64,000 bases of DNA from Lathyrus oleraceus. Lineage: Eukaryota; Streptophyta; Magnoliopsida; Fabales; Fabaceae. The stretch spans positions 350,924,409-350,988,408 of the forward strand of contig NC_066581.1 in NCBI RefSeq assembly GCF_024323335.1. Direction: 5' to 3'. The notes under the pieces are model-generated. The model was not told where the DNA came from, searched no databases, and saw only the letters and a list, made by a program, of their open reading frames with translations. A program made the translations under genes and the position numbers. Positions 44,981 through 55,869 of this stretch are shown one piece after another (position 1 is the stretch's first letter; each line of letters opens with the position of its first letter).

Positions 44981-45900
44981 AAACGAGATGAATGAAATTT
45001 TAGAAACAAAGAGGTTTCTAATTTCCACATTCAAGATGAATGATCTTGGACTAGTTGACACGCTTTTTAGGGATCAAAGTAAAGAGAAATAGTGGGGGTC
45101 ATGAACTTAGTCAAACACATTATGTTGAGAAAGTACTTGATAAGTTCAAACACTTACATTTCAAGAAAGTGAGTACTTCATTTGATCCTAGTGTCAAACT
45201 TTAAAATAATGATGGAATAATTGTGGCTCAATTAAAATATGCAGGTGCAATTGGTTGTCTAATGTATTTGATGCAATGTATCTGACATAGCATTTACAAC
45301 TAGTAAAATGAGTAGACTTACTAGCAATTCAAATGGTGAGCATTGGAAGACCATCACAAAGAATTTTGATTATCTTTTGAAAAAACAAAAATCTTGGCCT
45401 TCACTATGGTAGGTTTCCTGCCATACTAGAGGGATATACCGGTGCGAGTTGGATATCCAATGTTGGACATCATAAATCCACAACTGGTGGATATTTACAC
45501 TATCTGAAGGAGAAATTTCTTGGAAGAGAAAGAAACAAACATGCATTACTCTTTCTACATGGAATCAAAGTCTGTGGCTCTTGCTTCCGCTGGTCAAGAA
45601 GCAAAATGGTTAAGGGACCTTTTGTTGGAAGTTCCATTGGAAAAAGATAATATTTCAAATGTGTTGATACATTGCGATAGCCAAGTCACTTTAGTTAGAG
45701 AATTCAATGAAGTGTATAATGGAAAGTCTAGACACATAGGATTTAGACATTCATTTGTGAGGAGATTAATTAAGGATGGAATTATTTCACTCACCTATAT
45801 ACAAACAAACTATAATCTGGTTGATCCATTTACTAAGCCACTAGGCAGAGACTTAGTAAAGACTACATCGAGAGGTATGAGATTTAAAGTCTATGAATAA
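44981..45900 (+). pseudogene. Copia RT tail and RNase H (relic)
   Basis: KMNDLG (about 45032-45049) and GYLLKTKNLGLHYG-like codons in shifting frames mark the RT tail. RNase H follows, with GYTGASWISNVGHHKSTTG-type codons (about 45430-45487) and an open frame at 45520-45900 containing STMESKSVALASAGQEAKWL-like residues, HCDSQ (about 45670) and SRHIGFRHSFVRRLIKDGII. The last block, VDPFTKPL, is the usual end of a copia polyprotein. Confidence 0.85.
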
Positions 45901-46169
45901 GAGTTCCAACAACGGTAGCAACTAGTGGCGGAACTGAGGGGGGACGTGGGAAGACCACGACCACCCCTCAACTTTTTTTTAATTCATATATATTAAATTA
46001 CTAAAACATCCTTATTTTAAATTAAAATTAATTTTTCTTTTTTCTTTTTCATTCAAAGTTAGGTTAAAATACAGATAAGGTAAAAAGCTCATACCTTTCC
46101 TTTCTTTCTCATATGGGTTTGCTACCGGCACCGGAATCGAAACAGATTAAAGTGATCGGCATCTAACAG

Positions 46170-46500
46170 GTAAAAAACTTTATTCATTCTTCTTTTATAA
46201 AAAGTAACAAATTAAAGTGATTGCTTGATTTGTGTTTTTGAGATTTTTAGGGTTCTTCTTTCTTGATGTGTTAAAATAATCTATATGAGGTTTATTAAGC
46301 CAATTCATAACACTGTAATTTACAAATATAATTATACACTGTAATATGGTTTATTTAATCATTGTTGCTGTTAATTTCTAATAGTGAAGTTACCGGTATT
46401 TGAAAACGGATTAAAGTTGATTAATTAAGTTTATTAATTTTTTTCTCTTTTAATTTTTATGTTCTCTTAATTGATTTTTGGATCTGATATGATATTATAG
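46170..46500 (+). other. Possible intron in the hAT 5' UTR
   Basis: CAG|GTAAAA at 46170 and TTATAG|GAAGAG at 46500 could be donor and acceptor of a leader intron ending 11 bp before the transposase ATG. Inferred from splice-site wording and AT-rich content only. Confidence 0.35.
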
Positions 46501-46511
46501 GAAGAGTAAAG

Positions 46512-48942
46512 ATGAATAATAGGAAAATTGATTCTTTTTTCAAAAGGAAAGCATGTGAAATTGAAAGAGAAGAGAGAGATGAAGAAATTATAATCCTGAC
46601 ATCCGAATCTGAAACAGTTCTTGAGAATCCAACAATTGAAGAGCATCATGGTTTTGAAAATTCTTTAGAACGCGATCCTGGAAAGCGTCCTCCGATTTGG
46701 CAATATCCACCAAATCAAGTGGATGCAATATGAAGAGTTTATCTAAAATGGGGTCCATATCAAATTCATTTAGAAAACTATCCTTTGTCCGGTAACAAAG
46801 ATCATCCGAGAAGGTTTCAACATACTTGGTTTAGCATATTTCCATCATGGTTAGAATATTCACCATCTGAAGATGCCGCATATTGCTTACCATGTTACCT
46901 TTTTAGCAAAAAACTAAGTGGACGTCCCGGATCACTTGTCTTTATTTCTATGGGTTTTAGAAATTGGAAGAAAGTTAGGAATGGAAAACATTGTTCCTTT
47001 CTTAAACACATAGGGAAGGATCCTTGCTCACAACACAACAATGCAATGAAAGCTTGTCAAGACTTGTTGAATCAAGATGGTCATATTAGAAATGTTATTC
47101 AAGTTCAAAGTTCAAGTCAAAGAATGAATAATCGGTTACGACTCCAGACTTCAATTGACATTCTTCGTTGGTTAACACTACAAGCTTGTGCTTTTAGGGG
47201 TCACGACGAAAGTAGAAAATCAAGAAATCAAGGTAACTTTCTTGAGTTATTGAAACTTTTAGCATCCTACAATGATGAAGTTGCAAAAGTTGTGTTAGAA
47301 AATGCTCCACAAAAATTGCAAGTATACTTCACATCAAATTCAAAAAGAGCTCTTGCAAATTCTTTCTAGTAGGGTGAAAAAGAGTATTCGTGAGGAAATT
47401 GGTGATTCCAAATTTTGTATCGTTGTTGATGAAGCTCGTGATGAGTCAAAAAAGGAACAAATGGCTCTTGTATTAAGATTTTTTGATAAAGTTGGTTTAA
47501 TACAAGAGAGATTTTTTGATGTGGCACATGTTAAATACACCACATCTTTAACTCTTAAGGAAGCGATATGTGATATACTTTCTCGACATAACCTTGATGT
47601 TTCTAACATTCGTGGCCAAGGGTATGATGGTGCTAGAAATATGAGAGGAGAATGGAATGGTTTACAAGCCCTCTTTATGAAGGATTGTCCTTATGCATAC
47701 TATGTTCATTGTTTTGCTCATCGATTGCAACTTGCATCAGTTACATCATCAAGAGAAGTCAAACCTGTTCATAAATTTTTTGAGAAGCTGATCTTTGTTG
47801 TGAATGTTGTTTGTTCTTCTACAAAGCGTCATGATGAGTTACAAGCTGCCCAATTAGAAGAAATTGCTTATTTGTTAGAGATTGATGAGATCGTAACTGG
47901 TAAAAGTGCAAATCAAGTTGGTACATTGAAACGAGCTGGAGATACTCGTTGGGCATCACATTACGATTCAATTTCTAGCTTGATAAACATGTATGAAGCA
48001 ACTTGTTTAGTTTTTAAATTTTTTGCAAAAGATAAAGGGAGTTATGCTACACGTGGGGATGCAGATAGTTGTTACAATTACTTGAAGGCATTTAATTTTA
48101 TATTTATTTTTCACTTGATGAAAGAAATCATGGGAATAATAGATATGCTTTGTCAAGCCTTACAAAAAAATCAAGATGTAGTTAATGCTATGAACTTGGT
48201 TCGTTCAACAAAACATCTTATTCAAGGTTTGAGAGAAAATGGTTGGGATATATTGTTTACTAAAGTGGTATATTTTTGTGAAAAACATGGTATTGAGATT
48301 CCTGATCTTAATGATGTTCATTCAACAACAAGATTTGGACGCTCCCGTCTTGAAGAGAATCAAGTCACAATTCAACATTACTTTAAAGTTGAAATCTTTT
48401 TCACTACCATTAACAAACAGTTACAAGAGTTGAATAGCAGATTCAGTGAGCAGACAATGGATTTGTTAACTCTTTCTTTTTCTTTATCTCCTAAGGATGG
48501 ATATAAAGCTTTTAACATTGATACTATTTGTTCTTTAGTTGAAAAATATTATCCTATGGATTTTAGTGATCAAGAGAAGAATAATTTGCAATTTCAACTC
48601 CAACATTTTCTATTTGTTGCTTGTCAAGCATCAAACTTGAATAATTTATCAACTACTCAAGAACTATGTTCATGTTTGGTTGCATCTGGACAGGCTGAAA
48701 CTTACTTCTTGATTGATAGACTACTTCGTCTTATCATGACTCTTCCCGTTTCTACGGCCACAACTGAGAGGTCTTTTTCAGCAAAGAAAATTATTAAGAC
48801 TAAGTTGAGAAACAAGATGGATGATGGGTTTCTTGGAGATAGCATGACAATATATATTGAAAGGGAGATTAGTGCAAGCATTAGTTCGGAGTCAATTATT
48901 GACGATTTCAAGTCACTCGGAACGCGTAAAGCATTACTTTAA
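46512..48942 (+). pseudogene. hAT transposase, TTF-zinc-finger/DUF4371 type (two lesions)
   Basis: About 810 codons, full length for this plant family, which genomes often annotate as zinc finger MYM-type protein 1-like. From ATG 46512: a basic start (FFKRKACEIE); DPGKRPPIWQYP; a TTF-type zinc finger with HTWFSIFPSWLEYS and AYCLPCYLF (about 46820-46910); a DUF4371-like region (FLELLKLLASYND, about 47242-47280); catalytic blocks CIVVDEARDES (about 47419-47450), RGQGYDGARNM (about 47611-47643) and HCFAHRLQLA (about 47709-47738); and the C-terminal dimerisation block with TLPVSTATTERSFSAKK (about 48740-48790). Lesions: TGA at 46731-46733 and one frameshift near 47310. From 47302 the frame is open for 546 codons. 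It would excise and reinsert the transposon. Confidence 0.93.
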
Positions 48943-49104
48943 GGTAGTTTTAAGTCATGTAATTTAAATTTTTAGTAATTAACTTTGTATTTATTTTAAG
49001 TTTAATGTTTTATTTAAAATACTATTTACATTTTATTTATAATCTTTATTTTACGTTAGCGGCCATCCCAAAATTTTTTATCTGGCTCCGCCACTGGTAG
49101 CAAC

Positions 49105-49298
49105 CCAATATGAAGTTAAGAAAACCTTAACCTAAGATTCAATGGATAACAACAAGTCATTGATTAGGATGTTTATGCGACATTATATAATAACGTTGAC
49201 TATTACAAATTAAGGGTTGAGCTTTTTCAAACTCTTATTGAAGTTCAATATCGAGGACATGTCTCCCCTGGAGAAGGATACAAAGTGAACTTCACCTA
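49105..49298 (+). other. Copia 3' UTR remnant
   Basis: It continues the copia sequence interrupted by the hAT element and ends GGAGAAGGATACAAAGTG shortly before the 3' LTR start at 49299. No coding content. Confidence 0.6.
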
Positions 49299-49810
49299 TG
49301 TAACACTTGTGAAGTGTTGCAGTAGATTTGAATTCAGAATATGTAACACTTTGTGAAGTGTTGCAGAATAAAAGTATGCAACTCTTGAAGAATGTTGTTG
49401 TGGGCGAAACATTGTAACTTTTGGTAAAAAAATATGTAATTTTTGAGAAAAAGTACATAATGTTTGGTAAAAGCATGTAACTTTTGGTAAAAAGAAGTTG
49501 TTTCACCAATGATCACAACCTTGTGAAACAACACCAATATGACCTATAAATACTGCATTACGGATTCAGAAAAACATTACAAAAAACGTACATCCTCTTC
49601 ATTAAAATTCCAGATACTCTTCCTTATATTCGAGTTTTCATCAGTCTTATACAAACTCGACTATAGCTGAATTATCTTGAGTATTCCTACATTCCAACTC
49701 TAAAATATTTGAATGTTTGAAATACTTTAAAAAAATAATTCCATTCATAATTCAAGTCTGGATCCATTCTATCTAAATAGTTTATCTAATAATATCACTA
49801 ACAAAATCGA
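49299..49810 (+). repeat. Diverged copia 3' LTR
   Basis: It starts TGTAACACTTGTGAAGTG and aligns with 42128-42690, with two instead of three of the opening units. The right boundary is uncertain (49800-49835). Confidence 0.7.
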
Positions 49811-50777
49811 GTGACAAAATGCTTCCCCAACGGGAAATATTTTCAACCTCCACTTCACACCCTTCTAGATTCAAGTTTGGTCTATTTTCAATTCAATCCA
49901 CTAAATGTTACATTAAATTTTAATAAATTGATTTAGAAGATTATCAATATTGATGTGTCTTTCGATTTAAAAAACGCAATTAAAATGTTTTATGTGACAA
50001 GAGACAACAAGAAATATTAAAAGAGAGAGTGTGGCGGGGTCAATGAAATCACAAGAGCAAGAAGCTAAGCGGTTGATTTTGGATATTATTATTTTTCTTT
50101 GTTAACAACATTAAAATAATACTAAGATGGTAATGATGATAAGAAAGTTAGAATATTGAAAGTGGAAATTGGAGAAGGTGGGAATCATCATGGGTGCATG
50201 TGGGGGTATAGTCTAGAATGCCAACAAGAGCACAAAAGTTTAAAAGCGAATGAAAGAGTGAAACATGTTTTTATGCACATACCAAAAAGGGTTCGATGTT
50301 AAAGAGGGTGAGTGAGTATTAATATTTTACATGCAAAATGATAGAGTCCGATGTTAATTGTGGGCACAAAGCATTTTCGATATTCTAATTTATGACAAAC
50401 ACTAGGACATTCACTTCAAAGACATGTATTCAATTAAGTCCCACTAGTTATTTTAAAGGGAAGTAATATTTGAACCATAAAGTATACTCTACTTTAAATT
50501 TGGAGAACCATCACTTGACTTCATTCTAATTTATTTTCATTAAGAAACAAGAAAAAACACTTTTGTAAATTGTAGTAGTAATATTTGTTATGAAAAAAAG
50601 TCAACATGTAGTGTTGTACATGTTCAATTAATCATTTATTTAGTACTTCTGAAAATTGCAAAACAATCCATCTTTTCTCTAATTTTGAATATATTTGATT
50701 TTTTAAAAATGATCTCTAACATTTTTCTAGAAGGGTGCACATTAAGTTTGGCCAAACAGGATAGATATTTGATCCAA
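49811..50777 (+). other. Unassigned AT-rich interval
   Basis: Nearly 1 kb with no recognised ORF, RNA gene, LTR or repeat. It is probably decayed intergenic DNA and includes the target of the next element; a 28-bp word at its right end is duplicated at 55961. Confidence 0.5.
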
Positions 50778-50805
50778 TAAAAAGTGTTAAGTTTGGGTTG
50801 GATAC

Positions 50806-51920
50806 TGATCATTGCATTTTGATGCATCTTCTTCTACTATTGTATTTAGGTAACTCTATAGTTTATTCTGTTATTTTTACTATTTTCGTGTATTTTTATA
50901 TTTAAGTTTATTTTTGGTTTTATTTTATTTTCGTACTTTATTTTCAGCATAAATAATTATTTCATACCTTGTTACTATGCAGATCATAACTTGAGCTACG
51001 AGGATCGGATTAATGCGTTCTAATATGCGTTGGAAAGTTGAGAGGATAAGCTAAAAGTTTTATGTTGAAGTCAAAAGTGGATTCTAAGTGAAGGAGGGTC
51101 GAATAATTCGTTGAAGTTTCAGACTTAATTAAAATTGTTAGTTTGGGCCAGTTTTTGTAATTTTTGGGTCGGATCCTATAAGAGCCCAAATTTACCTTTT
51201 ATTATATTAGGTCTTTCACTACTATAAAAATCCTAATTATGAATTTTGATGATACAATATTGGTTAGAAGATTTCATGGAGAGCTAATTTCCAAAGAGCT
51301 AATCTTTTGTATTCGAATTTCACTTTGAGGTTTTTATTAATTTCAGTTTAATTTCAATTCTTCCTATAAACTCGTTTGCTTAATTCGATTACTTTCGTTT
51401 GCTTAATTCGATTACTTTCGTTTGCTTAATTCGATTACTTTCGTTTGCTTAATTCGATTGTTTCTTATAGGATAAAGTTGATTAAATTTGATTGTTTGTA
51501 TGATCCTTAACTATAATCACATTAGCGTAACTTTTTCGTTATCGTGTTTAATTAAGTCGCGTTTGCTTAATTCGCACCTGCTTAAATCCGTTTGCTTAAT
51601 TCGGAAATTAGGAACATACATCATATAAAACCAATTTGCGCTTGTCAGTGGGTATTGTAATCGAATGAGATTGAATCTGCTAGGGAATTGAAATTATAAG
51701 AATCGATGATAAGTCGGAAATCGATACAATAGATTAGCTTATTTATCAATTTTGCTTTTACCTTTAATCATCTTCCATTTAAGTTTTGAACCTTAAAAAC
51801 CCCTTCTTTCTATTCGCTTGGTTATAACATTCAAGAGTCCTTGTGATACGATATTCGAGTGTCGCTTCCGTTTTACTACACTTTTAAACTCGTATTTCAC
51901 CCGTGTGCGACAGCGGATCA
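50806..51920 (+). repeat. Athila-derivative 5' LTR (1115 bp)
   Basis: It starts TGATCATTGC and ends GCGGATCA. It contains four tandem copies of a 23-bp unit at 51374-51459 (TTTGCTTAATTCGATTACTT...). A block of about 290 bp including that array, and another of about 70 bp, are missing from the 3' LTR. Confidence 0.9.
51374..51459 (+). repeat. 23-bp tandem repeat in the 5' LTR
   Basis: The word TTTGCTTAATTCGATT recurs at 51374, 51397, 51420 and 51443 with exact 23-bp spacing. Degenerate relatives (TTTGCTTAATTCG) occur at 51558 and 51591. Confidence 0.9.
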
Positions 51921-51923
51921 AAT

Positions 51924-51941
51924 TGGCGTCGTTGCCGGGGA
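51924..51941 (+). promoter_or_regulatory. Primer-binding site, tRNA-Asp type
   Basis: TGGCGTCGTTGCCGGGGA lies three bases after the LTR. It is complementary to the CCA end of a tRNA-Asp, as in Athila/Calypso/Cyclops elements. The T at position 6 (C in the usual site, and in the other Athila-like element at 62697-62714) is shared with the tRNA copy at 55870. Confidence 0.9.
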
Positions 51942-52457
51942 CTCTTGTAGATTTTAACAATTATTATAGTCTAACCATTATCATAGTCATAGGTGTTCTG
52001 TTTTAACTTTTTTTTTGCCCTAACTTTCTTGCGTTTTGGTCTTTAGGCGTTTTAGGATAAAAAAAAATCTGTTTTTTTAGAAAATTATCTCAAATTATTC
52101 CGATTTTTTGTGGATTGACTAGGAAAAAATCAAGGATTAAAAGCCCCTATTTAGAGACTAAATAGTGGAAGTCATTCTAAAAATCCGAAATTCCTTGTTT
52201 TTCTATTTTTTATGATTTATTTTTTGTTTTGATAGTTTCAGAAAATTCCGCAAAAATTCTCAAAATTCTTAACTGACGTTATTAGATTAATTTTTGTGTT
52301 TTTGTATTTTTTGTATTTTATTTTAATCGTTTTTTTCGTATTTCAATTGTTTTTACTTAATAGGGACATTGTCGGTATTTTCCTATTTGTTGTTGCATTA
52401 CTGAATTAGTTGTGTTTTCTCATTGTTTGTTAATATTTTTTTTCTATTGAGTTTAAC
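51942..52457 (+). other. Athila-derivative leader
   Basis: About 515 bp of AT-rich noncoding leader rich in T-runs, ending TTTAACATGG at the ORF start. No other feature seen. Confidence 0.7.
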
Positions 52458-53690
52458 ATGGCTGACCAAAGAACTCTGAGAGAACTTATTACCCCTGATG
52501 TTGATTATAATGCTTTGTGTATTGAATATCTTGTTGCTGCCAAATCCTTGATTCAGGTTTCTTCTTCCATCAAAGCTCTAGAAATCAGAATTGATAAACT
52601 TACCTATTTAGTGAAACAATTGAAGCTACCTATTCCACCACCACCACCATATAACCCTCCACAGATAACCACTTCTTCACCTCCTGAAACTTCACTAGAG
52701 GAACTTGTCAAGAAAATGGTTGTAAACAGTCTCCAATTTCAGCAGCGAACAAATTATAGTATTCAGACTTTGCAAACACAAATTGGACAACTTGCCACTT
52801 CAATGAATGCCATGCAGCAAGCTCGAGGATCAAACCAACTACCTGCTCAAACAGTAGTTAATCCAAAAGGCTCTAATGTGAGTGCAATTTCCTTGAGATC
52901 CGAAAAAGTTACAGAACCAGCCCCAGAAAAAAATAAAAAAATTATTAGTGTAACACCTAAAAATAAACCTGAACCATCTATTGTTGTTGAGGTTGAAAAA
53001 AAGTATGTATCACCAATCCTCTTCCCACAAAGAGTACTGGAAAATAAGAAGATTGACGAGGAAGAGCGTTCTGTTTTCCAAATAGAGTTGCTTTCTGAAG
53101 TTGTTGATGAAGCTTATTCTGATTTGTTTTCAACATATTTTCCAACTTTATATGGTTTTGATGATATTTACTCATGTGATGATTTTACTAACACTAATGT
53201 TTGTGTTGTTTGTGCTGAGATTGATGCTGCCTTGCAGGGTGACAGTGTAAATGAAGTTGTTTATGTAGTTGAAGCTCTTGACATTCCGGCTGCCCCAAAC
53301 ATACAGTCCATTGAAAAACCACATTCTTTAGAGCCTAAACCACTTCCCGAGCATTCATATTATTCATCAAAGCTTCAACTTAAGCAGAAACATAAGAAGG
53401 GAATTGGATGGACCTTGGCTGAAACTCGTGATATTAGTCATTCCATATGTATGCATAGGATATCACTTAAAGATGAAATAAAAGTAGTGAGGCATCCCCG
53501 TAATCCTTTGATTCTTGATATTGTGAAAAAGGAGATCACTTTCACGCGCCCATTCAACACTTTTACTTATCGAAGATTCTTCTTTGATCCTGGAATACAA
53601 GGCAAATGCACTAATCAAAATTTCAAGATCAATAGACACTACCCAAAGCTACTCCATGAGAACCCGACTTTGGAAAAAGATACTGTATAA
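52458..53690 (+). CDS. Open gag-pol mosaic ORF of the Athila derivative (410 codons)
   Basis: The ATG at 52458 (MADQRTLRELITPDVDY) is the Athila-type gag start. By residue 26 the sequence has jumped to the gag C-terminal part (QFQQRTNYSIQTLQTQIGQL, about residues 93-112; SNVSAISLRSEK near 138). A linker (ILFPQRVLENKKIDEEE) and the region before RT follow (GIGWTLAETRDISHSICMHR, about residues 315-334), then a scrap with RT-like wording (FNTFTYRRFFF) and the polyprotein C-terminus (ENPTLEKDTV). The gag core, protease, RT, RNase H and integrase are gone, yet no stop interrupts it until TAA 53688-53690. That stop looks like CAA-to-TAA, since the frame continues 15 more codons to TGA 53736. Function unknown; it keeps the gag oligomerisation-like segment only. 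Confidence 0.75.
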   Translation: MADQRTLRELITPDVDYNALCIEYLVAAKSLIQVSSSIKALEIRIDKLTYLVKQLKLPIPPPPPYNPPQITTSSPPETSLEELVKKMVVNSLQFQQRTNYSIQTLQTQIGQLATSMNAMQQARGSNQLPAQTVVNPKGSNVSAISLRSEKVTEPAPEKNKKIISVTPKNKPEPSIVVEVEKKYVSPILFPQRVLENKKIDEEERSVFQIELLSEVVDEAYSDLFSTYFPTLYGFDDIYSCDDFTNTNVCVVCAEIDAALQGDSVNEVVYVVEALDIPAAPNIQSIEKPHSLEPKPLPEHSYYSSKLQLKQKHKKGIGWTLAETRDISHSICMHRISLKDEIKVVRHPRNPLILDIVKKEITFTRPFNTFTYRRFFFDPGIQGKCTNQNFKINRHYPKLLHENPTLEKDTV

Positions 53691-53738
53691 GAGCTCTCTT
53701 TGGGAAAGGCTGCTTATGCAATCATTTATCCGCCTTGA

Positions 53739-55110
53739 CTCCTCGGTGTGTTCTTTCCTTTCTTTCACTCTTATTTTATATTTACACTCTTTCATTGAGG
53801 ACAATGTATGTTTTAAGTGTGGGGGAGGGAACGATTTATTTGTTTTGTTTTCAGTTTTTCTCTGTTTTGGTTTTTGTTTGCTTTCTTAAAAAAAAATTGC
53901 ATGCTTTTTCCTTTGGTTTTTGAGTTACAATTATGAGTATTTTTCTTAGTTCTCTTGACTAAAATCTTGTGGTGTGATGTGAAAAATTTGTTGTGCATTT
54001 TTAGTATGATAGGTAGGACTAAACTCTAAATTGTACATTATTTGTGGTAGATCAATTAACCTTGTGAGATTTTGAGCCTTATATGGATAACATACAAAAA
54101 TCCATCTCTTTCTTTCTTGTGTAATTCACTCATGTCTGTTAGTCTCTAGAACTTGAATTGACTCTTGTTGATGTTGTTGTTTACTTGTGCACATTGATAT
54201 GATAAAGACAATTTTGTTTTTTGTTTTTTAGCCAGTTAGCCAAAAAACCAACCCTGAAATAATTTTATCCCTGGTTTGAAACCCCCTTGAGCCTATTATC
54301 CTTTTTTTGTTTAAAACTCATTACAAGCCGAGAAGTGAAAAACAATGTTATCACCATATTCAAAGGGTTGAAAGAGTCTTGTTTGGAGTTGTGTGGGGTT
54401 GAATAATTATATTTGTAATATTTCAGAAGTTGGTAGAAAAATAAAAAAAAATAGAAAAAGAAAATAGAAAAGAAAAAAAATGAATGGAAAAAAATAGAAG
54501 GATGTATACATGTCAATACATATTCCTTATGAAAAAAAAATGAAAAAAAAAGAGAAAGGAGAAGAAAAATATGAATGAAAACAGTTACTATAGAGTTGTT
54601 GAAGTGAATGGAATATTTTGTAAATTCAACTCTCGCAGTTTATTTTAAGTCTCTTTTGTCTCATTGAAGTTTAGCCTAGTACTCCTTAGGATTTATCTCT
54701 CCCTTGCCTTGGCCACGTTACAACCAAATAAAAGTTCTTTTGATCTTTGTGTGCATGTATTTCAATTGTGGATGTCAGAGTCTTTTCAAGCTTATGGTAG
54801 TACCAATTTTCATGTTGTGCTTTGAGTGTAAACAATTAATCTAAACACTTGAGAGTTGAGTGAATAATATTCTGTGAGAATATTATTATGGTTGATGTAC
54901 TCTTTGGTAACTTGTTTTCCTATCTACTTTGAATGTCACAAAAAGTTGCTTACTAATACCATATTCTTAAAGCTTAGACTTAGAATTTTGCTTGCACCTT
55001 GTATCTTGATAACCTATGGAATTGCATATTTTGTTTGTTCTTTTTTTTCTGTTTTGAGTTTTGAATTTATAATTTTGCTCAGAGTGCAAAAGTTCAAGTG
55101 TGGGGAAATT
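53739..55110 (+). other. Athila-derivative 3' noncoding region with two polypurine-like tracts
   Basis: It holds TTTAAGTGTGGGGGAGGG (about 53813-53830) and, at the very end, TTCAAGTGTGGGGAAATT (55093-55110) directly before the 3' LTR. The latter is the working polypurine tract position. The former, 1.28 kb upstream, is a near copy. An A-rich block (about 54437-54580) lies between them. No coding frame. Confidence 0.8.
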
Positions 55111-55866
55111 TGATCAATGCATTTTGATGCACCTTCTTCTACTATTGTACTTAGGCAACTCTATAGTTTATTCTATTATTTTTACTATTTTAGTGTATTT
55201 TTATATTTAAGTTTATTTTTGGTTTTATTTTATTTTCGTACTTTATTTTCAGCATAAATAGTTATTTCATACCTTGTTACTATGCAGATCATAACTTGAG
55301 CTACGGGGATCGGATTGATGCATTATAATATGTGTTGGAAAGCTAAGAGGATAAGCTAAAAGTTTTATGTTGAAGTCAAAAGCGAATTCTAAGTGAAGGA
55401 GGGTCGATTAATTCGTTGAAGTTTCAGACTTAATTAAAATAGTTAGTTTGTGCCAGTTTTTGTAATTTTCGGGTCGGATCCTATAAGAGCCCAAATTTAC
55501 CTTTTATTATATTAGGTCTTTCACTAGTATAGAAATCCTAATTCTGAATTTTGATGATACAATATTGCTTAGAAGATTTAATTCGCGTCTACTTAAATTT
55601 GTTTGCTTAATTCGGAAATTAGGAACATTCATCATATAATACCAAGAATCGATGATAAGTCGGAAATCGATACAATAGATTAGCTTATTTATCAATTTTG
55701 CTTTTACCTTTAATCATCTTCCATTTATCATATGAATCTTAAAAACCTCGTCTTTCTATTCGCTTTGTTATAACATTCAAGAGTCCTTGTGATACGATAT
55801 TCGAGTGTCTCTTCCGTTTTACTACACTTTTAAAGTCGTTTTTGACCCGTGTGCGACAGCGAATTA
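55111..55866 (+). repeat. Athila-derivative 3' LTR (756 bp)
   Basis: It starts TGATCAATGC and matches the 5' LTR apart from two internal deletions (near 55580 and 55645). It ends GCGAATTA, so the terminal CA has become TA. Host DNA does not follow directly: the next bases are AAT and then the primer-site/tRNA copy. Confidence 0.9.
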
Positions 55867-55869
55867 AAT

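Larger units (their letters stand above)
45923..49096 (+). mobile_element. hAT DNA transposon (3174 bp)
   Basis: Terminal inverted repeats: the left end reads TAGTGGCGGAAC and the right end, reversed, CAGTGGCGGAGC (10 of 12 match). The flanking 8-bp duplication GTAGCAAC (45915-45922 and 49097-49104) is perfect; 8 bp is the hAT hallmark. The interior carries one transposase gene on the plus strand. It sits just past the copia RNase H stop codon, so it is younger than the copia relic. Confidence 0.96.
42128..49810 (+). mobile_element. Old Ty1/copia element with diverged LTRs, carrying a hAT insertion
   Basis: Two diverged direct repeats (about 42128-42690 and 49299-49810) flank copia polyprotein remnants (integrase-RT linker, RT, RNase H). 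Pol wording resembles Tnt1/Tork-type copia. The element is riddled with stops and deletions and contains an LTR-like fragment (about 44595-44980) and a hAT transposon (45923-49096). No target duplication could be identified because the LTR ends are eroded. Confidence 0.75.
50806..55866 (+). mobile_element. Athila-type Ty3/gypsy deletion derivative
   Basis: LTRs at 50806-51920 and 55111-55866 both begin TGATCAWTGCATTTTGATGC. The first is followed by a tRNA-Asp-type primer site. The inner 3.2 kb holds one 410-codon ORF made of Athila gag and pol pieces and a long noncoding 3' part. Protease, most of RT, RNase H and integrase are absent. The flanks show a direct repeat of 28-29 bp (50778-50806 and 55960-55988) instead of a 5-bp duplication, and a full primer-tRNA copy sits after the 3' LTR. 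In a short hand comparison the LTRs differ by about 7 percent. Confidence 0.9.

Noticed and set aside
53584..53923. Overlapping small ORFs after the Athila mosaic frame
   Set aside because: They are out of frame with the mosaic ORF, Phe/Leu/Ser-rich from T-rich noncoding DNA, and without motifs.
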